Part shown: positions 1-6,737 of the stretch, piece by piece
How the letters are laid out: the number at the start of each line of letters is the position of its first letter
Position numbering within the stretch: the first letter of the stretch is position 1
Assembly: GCA_002382045.1 (NCBI GenBank)
Contig: DFZJ01000189.1
Coordinates: forward strand, 788 to 9,483
Direction of reading: 5' to 3'
Origin: Syntrophaceae bacterium UBA4059
GTDB lineage: Bacteria > Desulfobacterota > Syntrophia > Syntrophales > Smithellaceae
Length of the DNA stretch: 8,696 nt
The notes under the pieces: model-generated
Database searches by the model: none
What the model was told of the DNA's origin: nothing
Seen by the model: the letters and a program-made list of their open reading frames with translations, nothing else
Made by a program: the position numbers and the translations under genes

Positions 1-24
1 AGCTGACGATTTGATTTTAGCTCG

Positions 25-3000
25 CTATTGTAAACGTTTATCCTTCCAGAAAAGCATATTCGTTCTATTGGACATGGTAGGTGGATCAAAATTAATCCTG
101 ACCGTACTGGATTCCTGTGACCCGGCGCCGCTCGTTGTTGCATAAATATCCGGCGGCAGAGCTGTGCCCGGCTTTAAAGAAATCATCGGGGCGGACGCTA
201 TTCCAACCCCAATGACCATGCTCCTTGCCCCTTCTGCAAATACCCCCGTACCGACATTACAGGTCGCCGTGTTGGTGCCGATATTGATGGCATAGAGTCT
301 GGCCGTTCCGGTTTTTGTACAACTGGCGCCGCTGCCGGATGCCGGGGTAAAGGATGTAAAATAAAGGACATTGCCAAAGGCTACCGGCTCGGCCAGCACC
401 TGCTCATGGAGTCCGGCCAGATTGATATACCACCCGACTTTGGAAGCTTTATTGTCACAATATGCCGATTGCTGCGAAGTGATGTTCGCCAGGTCGTTTC
501 TTGAACAGGGTGTTGGCGCACCGGTGCTATCCCGGCAAAGAACGGGTTTTAAACCAAATACATACTGAGCCGGCCCATTACCTGTCGGTTCCGCCTTGTC
601 ACCCGTCGCCCAATACAGCCAGATATTGCCGGCGCCGTCTTTTGCCATGGTGGCCTGATTGTACAGGGGGAATTTATCGGCGCCTGTGTCTTTGCTGAGC
701 AGAAGCGAACCCTTCCAGTTTGACGTGTTACAACTGCTGGCGCTGTTGCTCATGCAGAATTGGAACTGCCACATATTTCCTTTGAGGTCTCCAACATAGG
801 CGTAATCAACAAATCCGTCATTATCCGTATCGACAATCGTGAGAGGCGCCGCTATGGGATATTCCATGTCGGGACTGGTGGTTGTGGTGGCTGGTGACGC
901 ACCGTGGGTAAAAGACCACAGGATGGCGCCATCACTTAAATCAACGGCAAAAACACCCTTGCCTCTCATATCGGTGCTTGCGGCGGCACTGTAATTGTAG
1001 CCTCCCCCGATGAATCCTACCCATCTTTCCTGCCCGTTTATCTTGACCCGGCCGATATTCATCTTGCTCCATGGCTCTCCCATGTATGGCCATACGTTGT
1101 TTTTATCAGGGGATTTGGTCGCATGGATATTTAATTTCCATTTAAATGAAGGCTCGGTTGTCGTTACATTGGTAAAATCAAAGGCATAGTATCCACAGTA
1201 ATAATAGGTATTGGTGGTATCCGTGCCGTCATATGTTTCTTTCAGGTTACCGTCGCACGATGAATTCCAGCTCCAGTATTTAGTGGATTGAGGAACGGCG
1301 CTTTTATCGGCTGCCGTGTAGTCCCTGTCATTTCGGCCCAGACTGAAAACAGCCAGTGTTTTCCAGTCAGCCTTTGCTTTTGTATAGCCGCTTCCTGTGC
1401 CAAGCCATACATCCGCAACTGTTACGGGCCCATCGACAAAGAAGTTATGAGTCAGCGCTGAAGGCTCACTGTAGTGAGCAAGGTACTGCAGTTTGGGCAG
1501 AAGATTCGGAGGGACGAAACTCCAATACTCCAAACCGGTTGAGGCATTGAAAGCATGGAATTGCCCATCGTTTGCGCCCACGATGACCAGGCGTTTGCCG
1601 TAACCGTCGCATGCCGTGCCGCCCCCTTCGCAATTGCTGGCCCGCGGATGATCAGATCTGAATCCGGCAAAGGCATTGGTGCTGTCCAGAAAATCCGTAA
1701 AGTACGGAGAGGGAGTGCCGATCGTAATGGGGTTGGAGTGAAAAACATCCCCCAGCTTCCAGCCGTCCGGATTAGTCGTAATCGTCGCATCTAATGGATC
1801 CTTGTCGTAACCGCGAACGTATTTGATGATTTTATTCGCCGTCGCCTGATCGGCCACGCTCATATTTAAATAGGAGACAGGGACAGTCGCATCAATGTCC
1901 GAGGGTTTGAAATTGACCAGACTGCCGCCGATCAAAGTTTTTATATTGCGGTCTGCCGCGGCTGTCGTGGACAGCCGGGAGCCGGCCTCCCATAGGACAT
2001 TGTCCAGACTTCCATCGGCTTTCAGCGACCACTTCTTCAGGTATCCCTTCCAGAAAGGATCATCGCTGGGCTCAAAAGATGCTTCATAAATAAAATTCTC
2101 GTCGGCCAGCCGTGACGAGGAAACGGATGCCGTGGAGAAGGAGAAGGATTTATTGACAATGTCCGACAGGATATTGGTGAGGGCGCTGTTCAGAGCCGCT
2201 GTGTCGTCGGCATAATAGGCATGACCGCTGACCGCCGTACCGCCGTGGGAAGCCATCCGATCCAGTTCCGGCCTTGCGGCATCCGTTAAAGCCATCCCCA
2301 GAACATAGGTTTTGACGTTAAAAGTGTAATCCGTCTGGTTGGCGCCGGAGCCCAGTGTTTTAACCAGGGCACGCAGGTTGTCGATTTGCGTCAGTGCGGC
2401 GGGCATCAGAGCGGTTGCCGACCCTGCTGTGCCGCTCGCATTCACGCTGGGCAGGCCATCTGTAACATAGACCACAAAATTTTTCTGGCAGGAATCGGTG
2501 ATGGGACTCGTATTGCTTGTGTTTGTCTTGTAATCTTTTTCTCCTTTGAAATAGTTGATGGCCGATTTGAAGGTCCCCTCTGTCGGCGTCAGTCCGGCGG
2601 CGACAATGTAGGCGCAGGTGTTGCCGTTGCCGCAACTCATGTACCCTGTCTCATCGTTTTCCTTCATATTCAGTTTGGCCAGGAGACTGGCCGTGGAGCC
2701 GCCGCAGGCAACATCCAGATAGCCGCCACCGGGAGAACTGTTGGCAAACCAGACCCGCGAAGTATGATACCAGGCCCACCGTCTTCCCCAGTCGGCAAAT
2801 CCCAGGGCCGTATCTTCATCCGATGGGCCATAGGTATTGTTTGATGGGCCGCAACCCGTATAGCCGACATTCCCATCTCCTGTCCCCGTCTTTCCCGTAC
2901 AAATCTTATAATGATCGTTCACGGGATTTTCATCGGGGGTGTAATCCGTTGAATACAGAAATCGATAGCCTTGATCGGAACCGGAGTAATACGTTCCCGG

Positions 3001-3615
3001 CAGTTTATGGTATATGTAATTCGACTCTGCCGTATTCGGATTCGGAATTTTGTTTGTTTTCGGCCAGACCAGATCGCAGTATCGGTTTCGCTGCTCGGAG
3101 CTGGCTGCATAGTTCGTTATGATAGCATCCCTGTAAGTGGCATCAAAAGAAGCATTCTGCAAACCGCAGGCACTTTGACAGGTGGCCTGAGCCGTTGCGT
3201 CTTCTGTCTTGCAGTATGTACCGCACGCAGCCGGCGGAGATGGGCACCAAGATTTCGGATCATAGGACACATGATAAGCGGCATTGTGAAGATGATTGGC
3301 GGTCACAGCAGGCAGTTTATACGTCATGAGCCCCAGGCGCAATTGGCTGGCATACGTGTTGACCATGGTCTGCAAGGCCCTTTTACCTTCAACCAATCGA
3401 CTGTTTGTTCTGTAAGCTCCTATGGCGTTGCCGACAAAATCCTCATCCATGCTCTGGGAGTTGTCCAGAATAAGCAAAACGTTGGGTTGAACGGTGCTTC
3501 CCGATGTGAAAAGCTCCTGCTCGTCGGCTGCCGCGAATTTTGCCCAGAATGGCGACAGATAAGCCATCAGTGCCAAAGCTATCATAACAGAGAGAAACTT
3601 ACGACCCCTCTTCAT
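25..3615 (-). CDS. pilY1: PilY1-family type IV pilus tip adhesin / assembly factor
   Basis: A 1196-residue secreted protein. Residues 1-30 form a signal peptide (basic MKRGRK, hydrophobic core, AAA before DEQ). A vWA domain follows: the MIDAS DxSxS is D51-N-S53-Q-S55, a likely MIDAS Thr is at 343/345 (GLTPTEG), and D386 lies in VVYVTDG. The vWA fold is interrupted at about 115-335 by a Cys-rich insertion. The C-terminal half (about 620-1190) is the PilC/PilY1 beta-propeller, recognisable from RLVIVGANDGQFHAFNA (675-691) and from a calcium loop DxDxDGxxD at 929-937. In studied systems PilY1 sits at the pilus tip, promotes extension against PilT-driven retraction, and mediates adhesion and surface sensing. 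The ATG at 3615 has a perfect AAGGAGGT seven bases upstream. It is the last gene seen in the minor-pilin operon, and the TAG stop is at 25-27. No RGD motif is present. Family assignment is very secure; ligand and role in this organism are unknown. Confidence 0.95.
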   Translation of the reverse strand: MKRGRKFLSVMIALALMAYLSPFWAKFAAADEQELFTSGSTVQPNVLLILDNSQSMDEDFVGNAIGAYRTNSRLVEGKRALQTMVNTYASQLRLGLMTYKLPAVTANHLHNAAYHVSYDPKSWCPSPPAACGTYCKTEDATAQATCQSACGLQNASFDATYRDAIITNYAASSEQRNRYCDLVWPKTNKIPNPNTAESNYIYHKLPGTYYSGSDQGYRFLYSTDYTPDENPVNDHYKICTGKTGTGDGNVGYTGCGPSNNTYGPSDEDTALGFADWGRRWAWYHTSRVWFANSSPGGGYLDVACGGSTASLLAKLNMKENDETGYMSCGNGNTCAYIVAAGLTPTEGTFKSAINYFKGEKDYKTNTSNTSPITDSCQKNFVVYVTDGLPSVNASGTAGSATALMPAALTQIDNLRALVKTLGSGANQTDYTFNVKTYVLGMALTDAARPELDRMASHGGTAVSGHAYYADDTAALNSALTNILSDIVNKSFSFSTASVSSSRLADENFIYEASFEPSDDPFWKGYLKKWSLKADGSLDNVLWEAGSRLSTTAAADRNIKTLIGGSLVNFKPSDIDATVPVSYLNMSVADQATANKIIKYVRGYDKDPLDATITTNPDGWKLGDVFHSNPITIGTPSPYFTDFLDSTNAFAGFRSDHPRASNCEGGGTACDGYGKRLVIVGANDGQFHAFNASTGLEYWSFVPPNLLPKLQYLAHYSEPSALTHNFFVDGPVTVADVWLGTGSGYTKAKADWKTLAVFSLGRNDRDYTAADKSAVPQSTKYWSWNSSCDGNLKETYDGTDTTNTYYYCGYYAFDFTNVTTTEPSFKWKLNIHATKSPDKNNVWPYMGEPWSKMNIGRVKINGQERWVGFIGGGYNYSAAASTDMRGKGVFAVDLSDGAILWSFTHGASPATTTTSPDMEYPIAAPLTIVDTDNDGFVDYAYVGDLKGNMWQFQFCMSNSASSCNTSNWKGSLLLSKDTGADKFPLYNQATMAKDGAGNIWLYWATGDKAEPTGNGPAQYVFGLKPVLCRDSTGAPTPCSRNDLANITSQQSAYCDNKASKVGWYINLAGLHEQVLAEPVAFGNVLYFTSFTPASGSGASCTKTGTARLYAINIGTNTATCNVGTGVFAEGARSMVIGVGIASAPMISLKPGTALPPDIYATTSGAGSQESSTVRINFDPPTMSNRTNMLFWKDKRLQ

Positions 3616-3622
3616 AATCGGT

Positions 3623-3630
3623 ACCTCCTT
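3623..3630 (-). promoter_or_regulatory. Consensus ribosome binding site of pilY1
   Basis: The minus strand reads AAGGAGGT seven bases before the pilY1 ATG. This full anti-Shine-Dalgarno match is the strongest in the operon. It fixes the pilY1 start and suggests efficient translation of this last, very large gene. Confidence 0.85.
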
Positions 3631-3649
3631 ATAACCTGATCTTAATGGG

Positions 3650-3979
3650 CTAGCGAATAATGACTTCTTTCAGGACACCATTGATAAACAACATCTCCGC
3701 AGCCCATTTTTGATTGGAAATACGGTTGCTTTTACCCGACAGTCTCGTTATCCTGACGCTGCGCAGGTCGTATTGTTGTTTATTTTCCAGATAAAGAATA
3801 TTATTTTCAATTTTTTTAATAAAACCGACAACTTTAAACATCCTAACCGTTTTCTGAGACGTCCCCTCTGATGTTTTGCCACTTGAACCAATCGAGGTTA
3901 CCGCCTGCCCCTGCCCCAAAGGAAAGGATAACAATATTGCTGCCATTCCTGTTATTAAGACTATTTTATATTTACGCAT
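3650..3979 (-). CDS. Small exported protein of unknown function in the pilus operon
   Basis: I do not recognise this 109-residue protein. The ATG at 3979 is preferred over the in-frame TTG at 3997 because AGGGAGGAA (3985-3993) lies seven bases ahead of it. Residues 1-26 form a signal peptide (MRKYK, hydrophobic stretch, likely cleavage after GQA). A Ser/Thr/Gly-rich linker spans about 29-44. A compact, probably beta-rich part spans 46-109, with alternating hydrophobics (FKVVGFIKKIENNILYL, then AEMLFINGVLKEVIIR). There are no cysteines. It lies between pilX and pilY1, 34 bases before pilY1, so it is almost surely co-transcribed with them. Its size is close to that of Pseudomonas PilY2, but PilY2 is encoded after pilY1 and I see no clear similarity. 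A periplasmic or secreted helper of PilY1 or the minor pilins is inference. Confidence 0.75.
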   Translation of the reverse strand: MRKYKIVLITGMAAILLSFPLGQGQAVTSIGSSGKTSEGTSQKTVRMFKVVGFIKKIENNILYLENKQQYDLRSVRITRLSGKSNRISNQKWAAEMLFINGVLKEVIIR

Positions 3980-4022
3980 TTTTCTTCCTCCCTGCAACTT
4001 GGTGGGATTAAGTCAGCAGCAA

Positions 4023-4529
4023 TCACTTGTATATCGTGCTGATCGGCACGGGGCCGTACCCTATTCCGACATCTACCTGCACGGTCGAACCATAAGCCGT
4101 ATTGCGCCCTTCAACCGTGATATTGAACCTGGACATCCCCCATCCCTGTCCCGATTCCATGGAATAACCGGCTAAAGGTAAAGGGGCCATCGGGCTTGCC
4201 GCCGTCGATGTATATCTAAATTGCGAACCTGAATTATTGGTTGTGCTGACATCGCGCCAGGTGCTGCCACCCAGGCCATAACCGGTTGTACTGGCGGCTG
4301 GTTCAAAGGTTTGCGTAAGATTGTGAATGCCGCTTTCCACGGCGGACAGAGCCATTTTGTCTCCTACGACTACTGCGCTGGTTCTTAAATCTCCCGTTGA
4401 TAACTGGAGGGCGAATAACGTCAAAGCCATCAGGATCATGCAGGCAAGTACGGCAGCGATCAGGGCAAATCCGCTTTCGGAATTCATGACTTTTAAATAT
4501 TTAAATTGCTTATCAATCATATGTCTCAT
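4023..4529 (-). CDS. pilX: PilX-like minor pilin (type IV pilus priming complex)
   Basis: A 168-residue type IV prepilin. A class III leader ends at G20 (NSESG), followed by a hydrophobic helix FALIAAVLACMILMALTLFA. Position +5 of the mature protein is Ala (A25), not the usual Glu; PilX and GspK proteins commonly lack that Glu. The segment TGDLRTSAVVVGDKMALSA (45-63) is the conserved PilX N-terminal region. The mature C-terminal domain is about 100 residues. With PilV, PilW and FimT it is expected to form the tip-priming complex that carries PilY1. The start at 4529 overlaps the pilW stop by four bases (ATGA), which implies translational coupling. M15 (4487) would give a shorter six-residue leader, but no Shine-Dalgarno sequence supports it. 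Confidence 0.85.
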   Translation of the reverse strand: MRHMIDKQFKYLKVMNSESGFALIAAVLACMILMALTLFALQLSTGDLRTSAVVVGDKMALSAVESGIHNLTQTFEPAASTTGYGLGGSTWRDVSTTNNSGSQFRYTSTAASPMAPLPLAGYSMESGQGWGMSRFNITVEGRNTAYGSTVQVDVGIGYGPVPISTIYK

Positions 4530-5245
4530 TGTGATATGGCATGGTTTCTGGGCATGACACGGGTTGAATAGACCAGTCTGCGTCTCTGATTCGTAGACGG
4601 GTCAACATCTTCCGTCTCCAGGGCAAGGATAATTTCTATGGTCCGGATCGTCGGAATGGTTGACGGGGTGGTTCCCGGAAATATTTCAACGCCCGCCCCG
4701 TTGAAATAGCGAAAAACAGGCACATCCGTTCCCGCGTCGTACACGCCATTACCGTTTTGGTCATTGAGCACCCGGACGGTTTTCTTACCGGTGACGGTGT
4801 CCCCCAGAAAGGGGTCATTGTTACCACAGTTAGTCGATCTGGTTATATACTGATTGGCTGCATCGTAAACATATTTAATTGTTTCATTGCGGTTACTATT
4901 TGTATCGTCGATCCCACCACTGTCGTTGATATCCATTTCAATCGTAAGACTAAAGGGTGTAGCAGCTTGTATGCCTCTATAGGTAGGATTGGCTGAATCA
5001 CCATTACAGTTAGCCGGATCAACCCAGATTGAAGTATCCATGTTCTGGTCATAAGATGCCATGCGTATTTCCATAGCCATCAGCTCCAGCACAGATTTGG
5101 CATCCTGCTGGGCGATGACTTTTCTCTCAATGCCCGTCGTTGAACGTTGGACGACATTGACCGCGCCGTAAACAGCAGCCAGCATCACGACACCGATGGC
5201 CATTGCAGAAACAAGCTCGAGCAATGTGAAGCCTTTATTTTTCAT
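4526..5245 (-). CDS. pilW: PilW-like minor pilin
   Basis: A 239-residue prepilin: MKNKG leader, then FTLLELVSAM with Glu at mature +5, and a hydrophobic helix to about residue 33. The amphipathic segment QQDAKSVLELMAMEIRMASY is typical of PilW/PilJ-type minor pilins. The globular part carries two acidic Gly/Asn loops that look like calcium sites (DINDSGGIDD at 105-114 and DQNGNGVYD at 162-170) and two cysteines (about 80 and 140) that could pair. The start at 5245 has AGGGT seven bases upstream. The adjacent ATG at 5248 overlaps the pilV TGA, and a GTG at 5254 is also in frame. The stop overlaps the pilX start. It is likely a component of the PilVWX-FimT priming complex and, by its size, probably sits near the tip; the position is inferred from the family. 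Confidence 0.87.
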   Translation of the reverse strand: MKNKGFTLLELVSAMAIGVVMLAAVYGAVNVVQRSTTGIERKVIAQQDAKSVLELMAMEIRMASYDQNMDTSIWVDPANCNGDSANPTYRGIQAATPFSLTIEMDINDSGGIDDTNSNRNETIKYVYDAANQYITRSTNCGNNDPFLGDTVTGKKTVRVLNDQNGNGVYDAGTDVPVFRYFNGAGVEIFPGTTPSTIPTIRTIEIILALETEDVDPSTNQRRRLVYSTRVMPRNHAISQ

Positions 5246-5247
5246 CA

Positions 5248-5688
5248 TCAGCACCCTACCCTAAAAAATTCCTGCCTGGAAACCATAACATTCGTTGTAA
5301 TGCCGACCGTATTCATCGGCCAGGTAACGGTGATAGTAACCTTCCAGATATTTGTTCCGGCACTGGCGATGGTGGTACTGACATTATACGTTGCGTCTCC
5401 GGCAATCGTACCGGCCATGCCGCTCATTTTAATGCTGGTTGCCGTGGTGCCCACAGTCACCGTGTTACAGGGATTCATGATGAACGCTTCAGTGGTCTCT
5501 ATCTGATTTTGCAGTATTTCAGCAGCCCTGCCCAGATAGTCGGCACGGGCCGTTTGTTTCAATGCCGGCGCTTGCAGGGAAAAAATACCCAATACCGCCA
5601 CGGAGGTCAGAAACATGGCAATCAAAACCTCGATCATGCTGATGCCCCGGTTATTGCATATTGGTTTTTGCGGGATCTGGATCAACAT
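5248..5688 (-). CDS. pilV: PilV-like minor pilin
   Basis: A 146-residue prepilin with a 15-residue leader (MLIQIPQKPICNNRG) cut before ISMIEVLIAM, with Glu at mature +5. The hydrophobic helix runs to about residue 38, then the family-typical ALKQTARADYLGRAAEILQN. Mature cysteines are C74 (MNPCN) and C146, the very last residue. They could form the C-terminal disulphide loop seen in many type IV pilins. The ATG at 5688 has AGGA seven bases upstream, even though it lies 38 bases inside the end of fimT. That supports a true long overlap rather than a mis-set start. The stop overlaps the pilW start region, so translation of the block is coupled. It is placed between fimT and pilW, the same order as Pseudomonas fimU-pilV-pilW-pilX-pilY1. 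Confidence 0.87.
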   Translation of the reverse strand: MLIQIPQKPICNNRGISMIEVLIAMFLTSVAVLGIFSLQAPALKQTARADYLGRAAEILQNQIETTEAFIMNPCNTVTVGTTATSIKMSGMAGTIAGDATYNVSTTIASAGTNIWKVTITVTWPMNTVGITTNVMVSRQEFFRVGC

Positions 5689-6139
5689 AGCTTTTTCCTG
5701 TAAAATTGACGGTAATAGTCATGATTGAATTCCGGCTGTTCTTCAACCTCACACTTCCCGGTTCAGCAGTGCCCCTTCTATAGATGCAAATGTTTCCTCC
5801 AGGAAAACCCACATTGTCAAAGGTGATGCCCGAGCCTGCATCCGCCAGCCTCTTGGTTGTAGCCGTTCCTGAACAATTAAGGCAATTACTCGTTGGACAT
5901 ATCTGATATTCGTTGGCGGCCGGTTGATTGAAAATGATCAAATAATCCGTAAGTGTAGATCGAGCCCTTGCTTTACAGTTCTGGATATCGGTGCTGATAT
6001 CGCGGGCTGCATTCTTGAGGTTGGTATTATGGACATAGCGCTGAAAGGCCGCACCTGCTACGGATGCCATGACCCCGATGATGGCCATCACAATTATCAA
6101 TTCAATTAAACTGAAACCGCCGACAAAGCTTTTTTTCAT
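5651..6139 (-). CDS. fimT: GspH/FimT-family minor pilin (FimU/FimT-type)
   Basis: A 162-residue prepilin. The leader MKKSFVGG is cut before FSLIELIIVMAIIGVMASVA, with Glu at mature +5. The remainder matches the GspH/FimT pattern, with a C-terminal stretch GGNICIYRRGTAEPGSV then SIMTITVNFTGKSYV (beta strands around a final Gly-Lys turn). Cysteines are at 55, 81, 86, 89 and 118; CPTSNCLNC forms an unusual C-x4-C-x2-C cluster. The ATG at 6139 is chosen because AGGGG lies five bases before it; an upstream ATG at 6157 has poorer spacing. It is the first gene of the minor-pilin operon, downstream of sigma-54-like and sigma-70-like promoters. FimU and FimT paralogues cannot be told apart here, so the symbol is a family label. 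Confidence 0.86.
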   Translation of the reverse strand: MKKSFVGGFSLIELIIVMAIIGVMASVAGAAFQRYVHNTNLKNAARDISTDIQNCKARARSTLTDYLIIFNQPAANEYQICPTSNCLNCSGTATTKRLADAGSGITFDNVGFPGGNICIYRRGTAEPGSVRLKNSRNSIMTITVNFTGKSYVDPDPAKTNMQ

Positions 6140-6179
6140 TACAACCCCTGAAAGCATCCTGTTTAATCAGTTACTCTAA

Positions 6180-6196
6180 AGCAAAGGTTATACCAA
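6180..6196 (-). promoter_or_regulatory. Probable sigma-54 (RpoN) promoter of the minor-pilin operon
   Basis: The minus strand reads TTGGTATAACCTTTGCT. Against the sigma-54 consensus YTGGCACGrNNNTTGCW it keeps YTGG, A6, the purine at 9 and the whole TTGCW block. The invariant GG and GC are ten bases apart. Three positions differ (5, 7 and 8). The expected transcript start is near 6169, leaving about 30 bases of leader before the fimT ATG. Pilus genes in many Proteobacteria use RpoN with the PilR activator, so the context fits. The call rests on pattern alone. Confidence 0.6.
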
Positions 6197-6246
6197 CCAC
6201 ACAATCGCAGCGCCGATTAAGTTGAATTATGACATTTTATGGCTGC

Positions 6247-6275
6247 ATATTACGTTTTAAACCATCCTTTGTCAA
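6247..6275 (-). promoter_or_regulatory. Probable sigma-70 promoter upstream of the minor-pilin operon
   Basis: On the minus strand a perfect -35 TTGACA (6275-6270) is followed by a 17-bp spacer and a TAATAT -10-like box (6252-6247; four of six match TATAAT). Transcription would start near 6240, about 100 bases before fimT and upstream of the sigma-54-like element. The two could act as tandem promoters. Confidence 0.5.
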
Positions 6276-6279
6276 TGTC
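6270..6279 (+). promoter_or_regulatory. Tandem TGTC motifs, possible PilR-type activator site
   Basis: TGTC occurs at 6270-6273 and again at 6276-6279 on the plus strand, about 100-110 bases upstream of the predicted sigma-54 start. PilR of Pseudomonas recognises repeated TGTC-containing elements, and the distance suits an enhancer-binding protein. The first copy also overlaps the -35 box of the sigma-70-like promoter. Four-base motifs are common, so this is a weak call. Confidence 0.25.
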
Positions 6280-6350
6280 TATCCGGCCTGAACCTGCGAC
6301 GGCTGACTGGTCATTTACGCATATTAACGGCGCTTTTCACCATTTGTGAT

Positions 6351-6737
6351 TCAAGCCGGCAATACTGAATCCTGATATTGAGCAATCAACGGATCAACCG
6401 TCAACAGCATCATGCCTTCCGCACGGGCTTGAGCAAGAAGCAGACGGTCGAACGGATCTTTGTGCAGGGCAGGCAAAGATTCAATCTTCAAGGCATGTTC
6501 AGCGGTAATGGGAAGCTCCGCATATCCGTTTTGCATCAGCATTTTTCTCAAACGAGATGGATCAACTTTGAAATCTTTTCCTCCCAGCCCCAGTTTGATG
6601 ACGATTTCCCAGATACTGGCCGCACTGAAAAACAGGCTATTGTCCGACGCTTGCAAAAGAGCATGTGTCGATTCGGAAAGTTTTTCCGGCGCTCCCGCCA
6701 CCCACAGGATAATATGCGTATCAAGCAGCAGTTTCAA
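6351..6737 (-). CDS. vapC: VapC-type PIN-domain ribonuclease toxin
   Basis: A 128-residue PIN-domain protein, a normal length for a VapC toxin. The acidic Mg2+-binding residues are visible: D6 in LLLDTHIILW, E44 in SIWEIVIK, D94/D97 in HKDPFDRLLLAQA and D115 in TVDPLIAQY. These are the features of the COG3744-like VapC subgroup paired with Phd-type antitoxins. Such toxins cleave RNA, often tRNA or rRNA, when released from the antitoxin; the target here is unknown. The start codon is TTG at 6737, overlapping the antitoxin TGA (TTGA). No other start keeps D6, since a stop lies three codons upstream, so the rare start looks real and may limit toxin output. It belongs to a two-gene operon with the antitoxin and is apparently intact. 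Confidence 0.92.
   Translation of the reverse strand: MKLLLDTHIILWVAGAPEKLSESTHALLQASDNSLFFSAASIWEIVIKLGLGGKDFKVDPSRLRKMLMQNGYAELPITAEHALKIESLPALHKDPFDRLLLAQARAEGMMLLTVDPLIAQYQDSVLPA

Larger units (their letters stand above)
6158..6350. other. Intergenic leader between vapC and the pilus operon
   Basis: This is the longest non-coding stretch in the window, 193 bases. It holds the two promoter-like elements and the TGTC pair described separately. There is also a short inverted repeat AATCG-N6-CGATT (6203-6218) just upstream of the sigma-54 element. I see no convincing terminator after vapC: the TCAC-N5-GTGA stem near 6338-6350 is only four base pairs and lacks a U run. Confidence 0.6.

Noticed and set aside
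1..24. Possible start of a further gene after pilY1
   Set aside because: Only 24 bases remain and show neither a start codon with a ribosome site nor a terminator.
371..3639. Several plus-strand open frames opposite pilY1, the longest at 2971-3639 (222 codons)
   Set aside because: They lie antisense to a long, clearly conserved secreted protein, have no domain pattern, and look like random frames with unusual composition.
6203..6218. AATCG-N6-CGATT inverted repeat as a regulator site or attenuator
   Set aside because: The arms are only five bases and nothing else supports a function; kept only as a note in the leader description.
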